Shown here: positions 29,467-38,694 of the stretch, one piece after another
Numbering within the stretch: position 1 is the stretch's first letter
Layout of the letters: the number at the start of each line of letters is the position of its first letter
Assembly: GCA_002077045.2 (NCBI GenBank)
Contig: KZ111142.1
Location: forward strand, 785,017 to 849,016
Direction of reading: 5' to 3'
DNA length: 64,000 bases
Source: Rachicladosporium sp. CCFEE 5018
Taxonomy: Eukaryota; Ascomycota; Dothideomycetes; Cladosporiales; Cladosporiaceae
Position numbers and translations under genes: made by a program
Notes under the pieces: generated by a model
What the model saw: the letters and a program-made list of their open reading frames with translations, nothing else
Told to the model about the DNA's origin: nothing
Database searches by the model: none

Positions 29467-31425
29467 ATGCTCTACACTACTATCTCCACTGCTGCAATCA
29501 GCTTGCTCGCCGTTGCAACACCTGCAGAAGCTGCCAGAAAATATTCACGAAGTGCATTGGACAACGAAACGGGACGGTTTCTAAAGCGTCAATACTATCC
29601 AGCCAACGCGACAGACGTCAAATCCATTGTCACGCCGACCAATGTCACGATCAGATACAAAGAGCCTGGTGAAGCTGGCGTCTGCGAGACAACTCCCGGA
29701 GTCAATAGCTACGCTGGCTACATCGACCTTGCTCCAAATGTTCACACGTTTTTCTGGTTCTTCGAGTCGCGTCGGGATCCTGCCAACGATCCATTGACTC
29801 TTTGGCTTAATGGCGGGCCAGGAAGCGATAGTCTGATTGGACTCTTCCAAGAATTGGGTCCTTGTAGGATTGCGGAGAACTTGACTTCTTACATCAACGA
29901 GTACAGCTGGAGCGAGGTATCTAATATGCTGTTCCTGTCCCAACCTGTCGGAACTGGATTCTCGTATCAAGAGGAAGCGATTGGGAGCATGAACATTGAA
30001 ACTGGCGCCTTTGTGAACGCGACAATGGCTCCTCCGACTGGTCGCTACCCTATTCTTGACCCGGTCAATCAAGGCACGATTGATACGACTGATCTCGCTG
30101 CCATTGCTGCTTGGCATGTTCTACAAGCCTTCCTCAGTGGACTCCCACAGCTCGATGCAAAGGTCGGCAATGGTGACGATTGCTCGACAAAGGAGTTCAA
30201 TTTGTGGACTGAGTCATATGGTGGACATTATGGCCCTGCGTTTTTCGACTACTTCTATCAGCAGAACGACGCGATCGCCAATGGAAGCATGGACGGTGTA
30301 GCCCTGAATTTCAACACACTCGGCATTGGAAATGGTATAATCGATGAGTATGTGCATTCCTTTTCTGAACTACAGTCACCTTCCCTATGCTACTATAGGT
30401 ACACCTGCATCGGCGAACATGCTGCGCAACATCAATAAGAGAGAGCAGACGAGGTAGTAATGTCGTTGTGCGGAGCTTAGGACTCTCATGGACATGGCAA
30501 TATCGTGATGCATCGTTGCAGATGCACTTACGATAGCACAGTAGTGTTCAGATTCTTAGAGCAAAGGAGACTAACATCCTCCAGATACATCCAAGCACCG
30601 TTTGTCCCAGAGTTTGCCGTCAACAACACTTACGGAATCAAAGCTGTCAACGATACAGTCTATAGCTATGCCAAATTCGCAGCTTACATGATCGACGGCT
30701 GTCTGGACTACATTGACGCATGTCGCTACGCTGCAGCGAACGACGACTTCGACGACTCCACCCCGATACTGTCTACCCAGGCCCAGCAACCCGCTACCTA
30801 CGACATCTGCGCCGAGGCCCAATGCATGTGCAAGGACAATGTCGAGAGCCCGTGCTTCAACTACGCTGATCGCGGTATATACGACATTCGCCGTTCGAGC
30901 GATGATGATCCCGACCCACCATTCTACTTTGTCGACTACCTAAATCAACCCTTCGTACAGAATGCTCTGGTAGTCGATCTGAACTACACCTTCGGCAACG
31001 CTGACATATACTGGGCGTTCCAGTCGAAAGGTGACTATGTTTACCCGAACTTTCGACAAGATATCGAGTACCTTCTCGATCAAGGACTACGCGTCAGCCT
31101 TTACTATGGGGACGCGGACTTCCTCTGCAACTGGTTCGGCGGCGAAGCCATCTCGCTCGCGATCAACTATACGCACGCTGCTGAGTTTGCCGCGGCAGGC
31201 TACCAGCCGTTTCTGGTCGACGGGACCGAGTACGGTGAAGTGAGGCAGTATGGCAACTTCTCGTTCTTGAGGGTGTACGATGCGGGGCACGAGGTGCCAT
31301 ACTATCAGCGTAAGTCAGTCCGTGCCCACGACGGGAGATAGCCTTCGTTGACACATCACCTAGCTGTGGCTGCTCTACAGCTCTTTAACCGCACCCTGAA
31401 CCACTTCAACACCGCCGACGGATAG
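29467..31425 (+). CDS. Secreted S10 serine carboxypeptidase (copy B)
   Basis: Three exons (29467-30347, 30585-31309, 31364-31425), 555 residues. A hydrophobic signal peptide (MLYTTISTAAISLLAVATPAEA) is followed by the S10 catalytic apparatus: oxyanion segment WLNGGPGSDSLIG, nucleophile Ser in TESYGGHYG, Asp in LYYGDADFLCNWFGG, and His in YDAGHEVPYYQ. It belongs to the group of fungal carboxypeptidase S1-like enzymes. The first intron is long for this window (237 nt). The last exon stops at TAG 31423-31425, right after NHFNTADG. The following codons still match the copy A tail with only synonymous changes, so the stop may be recent, read through, or an error. An in-frame TTG upstream (29416) was not used as the start. 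Confidence 0.85.
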
Positions 31426-32100
31426 GAGGAGGTCACTGCAACGTTGGCTTCGACCGGCGGAGCGAATGCAACGCATACTGAGTCTTTCGTGGCGCTGCCG
31501 CCAACCAGCACGTAGAGCGCGGCGACATCATCTGCGGTCGTGGGGTAGCTTTCAATAAAAGATGCGTCATGATAATGGAGGCAATGAGCACGCACGAGCG
31601 GAATGTCGATCAAAGTGTGGATGCTCTCACCTATGCAGCAGCGTCATACATGCTTCATCGGCTTCCAAGGTTGTGATTTACGTGTTCATACAATACTGAA
31701 GTCAGGGCTACCTTCGATCCCCTGTTCGTTTCTGCATTCTTCGAGTACGAGCAGTCTTACATTCAAGTTTCTAAGGCCACATCGCGACAATGTTACGTTG
31801 ATCTTGAATGTGCACTGCAGATGGAGTGCCGGTTGCGATCTGTACAGAGCTCCAACAGCAGTTGCCGAGAATACACCGTCGCTCCGATTGTCTGACATAG
31901 TGGACAGTCTGCAAGAGTACCCGAGCTGCAGTCTGCGTGCAGGAATCCGGATCAATGAATAGAAATGGGAGGGGACACAGGTTTTCTTCCATTACATCCA
32001 GGTCCGCATCGGTCTGCTAGGTTCTCCAACATGCCCGTATCGCCACTTCGGTCACCTTTGTACACGTCCTCCCAATCTCCGATCTCCAACACACTGCTCT
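31426..32100. other. Spacer with the former carboxypeptidase C-terminal tail (copy B)
   Basis: The first roughly 100 bp continue the carboxypeptidase frame after the TAG, with a second in-frame TAG about 28 codons on. The rest has no gene. Similarity to copy A resumes near 32030. Confidence 0.5.
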
Positions 32101-32598
32101 CTAGTCGCTCGCGTGCTTGCCTTGCCGTCCCAATCGCAATGTCTTGTCCTTGAACAGCTTCGAGCCCATACTGTAGCCCGCGGCTCCGAGCGCAATAGCT
32201 AACACCACACCGAGGGGGATCAACTCAGGCGGGATCTTCTTGAGTGTGCGAAGGCGCTGGGATATGGTGTGTGCTGAAGAGAAAGTTAGCATTGGTTTCG
32301 CCGTAGCCAGATGCCATCATGGTGTCGCTGATGCACATGGCGCGTTGGGAATGCTCATCGGTGGACTTGGGGCCATACCGGAGTGCTCTTCTTTCTACAA
32401 CACAGTCAGTGACAGATCCTAAGCCGCTTGATACACTCCAGCGATACTCACCGGTACGGGCATCCTCATCTTCGGCGTCGCCTGCAACCTCAACCCCCTC
32501 ACCGGCTGCATCGGCACCACCGCGCGTGTCCTCAGCGCGCTAAAAGCCATGGGCTGCGAGCGCAGCATGTTTGCCGCCATGAACCGTGTCGACTGCAT
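32101..32598 (-). CDS. NDUFA4/MLRQ (B12D-like) respiratory-chain subunit (copy B)
   Basis: Counterpart of 14102-14598 with the same three exons: 32452-32598, the 16-nt exon 32379-32394, and 32101-32273. The middle exon differs from copy A by one synonymous base (GAA to GAG). The introns have diverged considerably, yet donors, branch sites (GCTAAC) and acceptors are kept. This supports the small exon. Confidence 0.85.
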
Positions 32599-32826
32599 CG
32601 TGTTGTTGTCTACTCACTGTAGGGGGAGCCAATGGAGTGCAACTATTCGAACCCCAGCCAACGTGAAGCTCTCCTTCGTTCTTGGCACATGCACGGACGG
32701 AAGGCGCGAAGCTGTGGCTGCTTCCGAGATGGCTCCCTCATCGACCTCATCACTCACTTGAGCAAAGCGCACAGCACATACACACCCTTGCACACCCTCC
32801 CAACACCCCAGACAAACACCGCAAAC
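32599..32826. promoter_or_regulatory. Bidirectional promoter, NDUFA4-like / COX12 (copy B)
   Basis: 228 bp between the divergent starts, similar to 14599-14818 with several indels. Confidence 0.5.
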
Positions 32827-33331
32827 ATGTCCGACGATGAGGAGCGCGTCACCATGCCCTTCAAGTTCGTGACAGGTACGTCGCTCACTGCTTCCGCCCC
32901 AATGCCATTCGTGCAAAGCGCATACTGACACCCTTCACAGCTGGTATACACTCTTCTCCATCCTGAACCCCCAGTACTGCGATCTGGAATACTCACACAG
33001 GTATCTAGGTTTCGACGCCCGCTTCCCGAACCAGAACCAAACGAAGCACTGCTGGCAGAACTACGTCGACTACCATAAGTGCATCTTGGCTAAGGGAGAG
33101 GACTTTAAGCCTTGCCGACAGGTACGTTCCTTTTAGAACTCAACCCTTATACTTGCGAGGCGCGGCTCGGAGAGGAGACATGGGGATGGGTGGAACACGA
33201 GAGTGAGGCTAACGTGGCGATTGTCAATACAGTTCTTCCTGGCGTACCGATCACTCTGTCCCTCCGGCTGGGCGAACCGATGGGATGATTTGAGAGAGAA
33301 CGGGAAGTTCCCGGCGAGATTGGACGAGTAG
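32827..33331 (+). CDS. COX12: Cytochrome c oxidase subunit VIb, Cox12 (copy B)
   Basis: Exons 32827-32875, 32941-32943 (3 nt, CTG), 33009-33121 and 33233-33331 give the same 87-residue protein plan as copy A. The 3-nt exon changes the Ala codon from GCC to GCT when joined to the preceding G, so the residue is preserved while the exon base differs. Twin CX9C/CX10C motifs are intact. The flanking introns are 65 nt each. Confidence 0.9.
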
Positions 33332-33813
33332 TTGGAGTGTGGGAAGCCGGAGTGGGAACACGATGATGGATATCACGGCGGAAGGCGACTGTACATTTGA
33401 TGCGTATTGAAGACTGCAAACCTGTGGACTCACAGTGTAACGCTCCACGATGTGACCTAAGTCGCAGACTCGATGTTCCCGGTCTCAGGGTGGTGAGCCG
33501 TTTGTGTGCGCCCATCAGCATCTTTGCCACCAAGGAGAGTTTGGCCTCTCCAAAGTGACCATCAGACTCGCCATTGAGTCGCATTCAATTGCATCGACTC
33601 TCGCGCAGAGAAGTCTACTGGAGCTACAGAGCAAGTGCGCCTATGTTATCAGAGACCGCCTTTGTGGGCAAGCTGGGTATAGTGGCAATACAACATTAGA
33701 CGCTCGCTGCTCACTCCTCGGCGCCAATGGACTGCTCCCAGGCCCACAGTGTAGACTAGACACGCACACACCACACACGCATCCCTTTCCGTACATAAAC
33801 GACATACAGTCCC
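33332..33813. other. Convergent 3' spacer (copy B), no gene
   Basis: Counterpart of 15325-15806 with substitutions and a shorter CA-rich tract near 33760. Confidence 0.5.
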
Positions 33814-34508
33814 CTACCTACTCCCCATCCTCCCTACCCCCTCCCTCTGCCCCCTCAACCGGTCATACCTCACAACCGCCCCCAGCAGAACCTGCGCCCC
33901 ATCCGCACACCCCTCCGGCGTCGTAAACTCCCTCGGATTATGACTTACCCCATCCCTGCTAGGCGCGAAAATCATACACGTAGGCGCGTGTTTACTCGTA
34001 TACACGCTATCGTGTCCAGCGCCGGACGTCATAAGCTTACCCCAAGCTCCTAAATTGAGGTTGGCATCGGGCTCAGGTGTGGAAGTGGAGGAGGGGGAGC
34101 AGAGGGCAGCGGCGGAAGTGGTGGCGCAGGAGATGCAGTCCTGATGGAAGGATGTGGCTGGGGAGACGAAGTCGGTGCGCCAGGATATGTCGCAAGTGAG
34201 GGAGCTGGTGTGGGAGTGGGCTGCTTCGGGTTCTGTCGAGTCATTCGAAGTCAGGGCAGAGAACGCGGCGCGGCACTCGGCTTCGACTTCCTCTACAATG
34301 TCGTTCGATGGGGAGCGGATATCGAGACTGAATTCTGCGAAGCCTGGAACGGTGTTCGTGCTGCCTGGCCGCAAGTTCAAAATCCCGGTTGAGGCCAAGG
34401 CATTGTGTTTTGTGGCTATGCGATGTGAGGCGAGGATGCATTTAGAGGCTAGCAGTAAGGCGTCTGCGCGGTGGGCGAAGGATGTGGCGCCTGTATGGCT
34501 TTCTTTGC
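33814..34508 (-). CDS. M20-family amidohydrolase, C-terminal part only (copy B)
   Basis: About 231 codons corresponding to the C-terminal half of the protein at 15807-17414, including the metal-ligand motif SGAGHDSVY and the end GRMGSR. The N-terminal half, transit peptide and intron fall in the gap at 34509-34608. What is visible has no stop or frameshift and only a few substitutions (for example GFAEFS for GFVEFS). The truncation comes from the assembly gap and is not evidence of a broken gene. Confidence 0.8.
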
Positions 34509-34608
34509 NNNNNNNNNNNNNNNNNNNNNNNNNNNNNNNNNNNNNNNNNNNNNNNNNNNNNNNNNNNNNNNNNNNNNNNNNNNNNNNNNNNNNNNNNNNN
34601 NNNNNNNN
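34509..34608. other. Assembly gap, 100 N
   Basis: Flanks align to copy A 16501 and 17982, so about 1480 bp of copy B is unresolved here. Confidence 1.
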
Positions 34609-35930
34609 CAGCGCGTGAGGTGTGTGACGGTTGAACAAAGTACCTTGCGCTCGGTATGTCAAGCTGGCTGATGGTCGATGGCTAACGGTCACTGGTCTCA
34701 TCTCTGGTGATGGGCGGCACAGCCGCTGGAGAGACGCGGCAGAACGGGGCGAGCTGCGCATGGGGCATCGAATAGATGATGAGGAAAGCTTGTGTCCACA
34801 TCCGCTGTGAGACAGCGATCCCTAGATGGCATGTACTCCGGTCCGAGTCATGCTTGCACAGATCTTGGTCGAATGGCTGATTGTTGGTAAATGTAGCAGT
34901 ACTGGATCGAAGTCATTCGGACGGCGCAAATATGCCGACCTGTCAGCATCGCTCGTCTGCCACACCGCAGCGCATTCCGATGCACATGAACGCGTGTGAC
35001 AGAGTTGACGGCGCATGCCTATTCTGGCACAGAGACGTCCCGAGTGACTGTTCAGTACCAGAGCGCTATGCAGCTGTCCGGCTCGCCGCGTGCCCAACGA
35101 GCTGGGTTCGATGCGGATGCTGCGTCGCACTGCATCTCTCGCAACACCCGTCATCGGGCAATGCCAGCGTGTGTGTGCTCGCAGGTTGTGGTGGTCGCGC
35201 ATGCGTCCCTGAGATACATGTAGGCTATGTACAGTACCATCATGTTTCAAGTGAGTCAGCCTGCGAGCTACAAGTCTGTGCAAGAGAGCGACTTCGAGCC
35301 CACACTATCTACGCCGACAAGCAAGCTCTATCAGGATCGACAATAGCCGGATCAGGCACATCGCCAGCCATATTGCTCGAAATTGGCATGACATGCATTC
35401 TCCATACCGGGAGCGACCGGGGTGGAGGTATACAATTTAGAGTGTGGAGTAAGCGGCATGTGGCGTGGGATTGGTGACAAGCATCCTTCCGCCATGCTGG
35501 CTTGGGCGGGCCCGCTAGGTTTCGGGAGGCTGACGATCTAGTGTGGATGCGCTCAGATCACATCTACAATGTCTTGGCGGGAAGGTGCGAACAACCCTTA
35601 CCCACGGCGGCTCGTTTAGCACGAGGTTGTAGAGGTCCGCCCGTTGCCTCTTCTGCCCGTGTCGTTTCGCTTTCTCCTGTGACAGTTGTGCATACCTCAC
35701 TTTTGAAGATAGTCAGTCGCACCTTCCGTGCGCGATGGTCGTGCTTGCCTGAAGCAGCTATTCCGTCATATCAACACGCACCTTCCTCAGTATTGGGATC
35801 CGCTAGTGGCTATTCCCGATCAAGGGTGCATCTGAAGGTGAGTGATTGCGCCCAGCTGGCTTTCCGACCAGCGGACAAGAGACGACGCCGCGGATGGTAT
35901 ATGTCTTCTAGCGACCAGATCTGACACATC
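34609..35930. other. Spacer upstream of CYC8; end of copy B
   Basis: 34609-35348 matches 17982-18721. From 35349 onward the sequence is single-copy. It holds dispersed repeat member 2 and the CYC8 upstream region. No gene accepted. Confidence 0.5.
35531..35710 (+). repeat. Dispersed diverged repeat, member 2
   Basis: Partner of 13683-13860, in the same orientation. The shared blocks are listed under that entry. Confidence 0.55.
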
Positions 35931-38694
35931 ATGAAGGCCATTCTTACATATTTATCCACCATGGCGAACCTACAATCGCCCACGGGACCACCAATGTCCC
36001 ATCAGCAACACTACCCTCCAAACCTCCAACCTCAGGCGAATGGTAGCATGCACATGCAATCGCAGCCGCCACCACCTCAAAAGACTTCCGCACAGCTGCT
36101 AGCCGAAAGCAATGAGAAGACATGGCTTCAGCTCGGTGGCCTGTCAGAAGTGATGGGCGAGCTTGATGGCGCGACCCAGGCATATGAACGCGCCATGACA
36201 TTCAATCAGCGCTCAGTGCCCGCCATGCAAGCTATATCGTGCATACTGCGCTCGCGGGACCAATTCACTGCAGCGGTGGAGTACTTGCGCCAGATCATCC
36301 TCATTGAGCCATCTAATGGCGAAGTGTGGAGCAGTCTCGGACACTGCTACCTCATGATGGATGATCTCCAACAAGCATATTCGGCATACCAGCAGGCACT
36401 ATATCATCTGCCTGACCCGAAGGAGCCGAAGCTGTGGTACGGCATTGGCATACTGTACGATCGATATGGGTCGCTTGAGCATGCCGAAGAGGCCTTCTCC
36501 CAGGTTATGCGGATGGAGCCAAGGTTCGAAAAGGCGAATGAGATTTACTTCCGACTCGGCATCATATACAAGCAGCAGCAGAAGTTTCAGCAGAGTCTCG
36601 AGGTATGCGTCTTGCTGAGTCCTCTGGTCGCACGTGTTACTGACTGAAATGCAGTGCTTTCGCTACATTGTGACTGACCCACCCAAACCTCTGAGTGAGG
36701 AGGACATCTGGTTCCAGATCGGACATGTGCACGAGCAACAGAAAGACGTAAGACTTGGCTGACATCAATTCAACTGCCATATACTGACGTGTGAACAGTA
36801 TGATTCTGCCAAGTCCGCATACACTCGTGTGTTGGAGCGTGATCCGAACCACGCAAAGGTCCTGCAGCAGCTCGGATGGCTTCACCATCAGCAGAGCACA
36901 AGCTTCAGCAGCCAAGAACAAGCAATCGAATACCTTGAGAAGTCTGTCGCATCAGGTATGCACCAAACGCCTACCAGTGCTAGAATCCAGCTAACAAGTC
37001 CCCAGACCAGAACGACGCGCAAAGCTGGTACCTGCTCGGCAGATGCTACATGTCGCAGCAGAAGTACCCCAAGGCATACGAGGCCTACCAACAGGCCGTC
37101 TACCGTGATGGCCGCAATCCGACATTCTGGTGCTCTATCGGCGTGCTCTACTACCAGATTAACCAGTACCGTGATGCGCTCGATGCGTACTCGCGTGCCA
37201 TCCGTCTAAATCCCAACATCTCCGAGGTGTGGTACGACTTGGGCACATTGGTGAGTCGCGCAAACACCTGCCACATAGGTACCACCCACTGACATCATGC
37301 AGTACGAGTCTTGCAACAACCAGACCAGCGATGCTCTCGATGCATACACGCGCGCGGCCGACCTTGACCCGTCTAACGTCCATATCAAGGCACGTCTAGC
37401 ACTGCTCAAGGGACAGCCAACGAATGGTATGCCCAATCAAGGTGGTGCGCCACTACCACAAGACATCAACCCCCAAGCGTATCAGCCGAACGCGCTCAGC
37501 GGACCGCCGGGCCCTCAGTGGGGGGCCCATGCACAAAATCCTCCACCAGGACCCGCGCCACCACCATTGGCTCCTGGCAACAACTGGGGTGCAAACGGTG
37601 GCGCGCGACTGGCTGACCTGCAGAATCCTCACATGCCTGCTCAGCCCATGAACCCGTACGATCAACGTGATCGTATGCCGCAACCACCATCACAAGGACC
37701 TCCGCAGCAGCCTCCCATGCAGTCTCGTCAGCCCAGTCCGCCTCGCGCAGACCCTATTCGCTCGTACCAAGAGCCTCAGCGTCAGCCGCCACCAGCGCAT
37801 CGGGGTCATTCGCCCTCGCCGAAAAATCAGCACACCACCCCTTTCCAACAGGGACCACCGAACGGTCCGCCTCAGCACATGCCAGGCTATGGAATGCATC
37901 AAGAGCCTAGCCATGGTGGCCCACCATTCGGACCTCCTGTGAATGCAGGTCCGCCACCAAACGGTATGCAGTCAAGTCAAGGCCCGCCACCGTTGTCAGG
38001 CTATGGCAGACAACCGAGTCCTCGTCCAGAAGTCCGTGGCATCATCACCAGCGCCGCACCCTCCCCAGGCGGCACCTACCCAAGAACACCTTACGAACAC
38101 CACGCCAACGCCACCCCTCAGATCGCCAGCGGTGCACCACCTCCACTGAATGCCCAGTACGCTTCGGACGCAGCTATGCGCGACCGCGAAGAGCGTCCGG
38201 GCAGCGCAGTACCAAAACGCATTCGCGAGTGGGAAGATGATCCAAGCAGCTCGGCGAACAAGAAGCCCGCCACAGATGAAGCTCGCTCTCGTCTTGAAGA
38301 CATCAAGATGCACCGTCAATCCCCGCCTCACAAGATCTCCACGCCACCCATGCACAGCCCCTCGGAGCTCCGTCGTCTCGACGAAGCACGGCCAAGCTCC
38401 GCATATCATCCATCGGAAGCTGCCCATCACGCGCCCGTACTGCCAAGCATGCATTCACTACCCGCGCCGCCAGTGCAGGAGGTGCGAAAGTCAGCTCCAC
38501 CCCAAGATGAGCATCATGCTCCACCACCACCTCCTCCCGCAGCTGCTCCTGCTCCTCCGCCACACGTCTATGAGCCAGCTGCGAGGAAAATGGAGGTTGA
38601 CGAGAACTACGATGATAGTGGAGATGAGAAGAGGAGCACGAAGATGGAAAGCCGGAGGGCGAGCCCGAAGGCTGTGAACGGCGGAGCAGACTAA
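35931..38694 (+). CDS. CYC8: General transcriptional corepressor Ssn6/Cyc8 (TPR protein)
   Basis: Nuclear corepressor subunit that partners Tup1. Five exons (35931-36602, 36655-36747, 36799-36955, 37006-37250, 37303-38694), introns of 50-52 nt, 852 residues. A Gln/Pro-rich start is followed from about residue 60 by an array of tetratricopeptide repeats, e.g. VWSSLGHCYLMMDDLQQAYSAYQQAL, LWYGIGILYDRYGSLEHAEEAF, and SWYLLGRCYMSQ after the third intron. The last exon gives a long Pro/Gln-rich tail with the conserved block KRIREWEDDP and DEARSRLEDIKMHRQSPP. A second in-frame ATG (35961, MANLQSPTG) may be the true start. All junctions keep the TPR frame. High confidence from the TPR plus tail architecture. 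Confidence 0.92.

Larger units (their letters stand above)
18822..35348 (+). repeat. Copy B of the duplicated 17-kb block
   Basis: Direct-orientation counterpart of 1485-18721, starting at the first base after the gap. A second gap at 34509-34608 stands for copy A bases 16502-17981 (1480 bp). Beyond 35348 the sequence continues uninterrupted into single-copy DNA. Confidence 0.95.
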
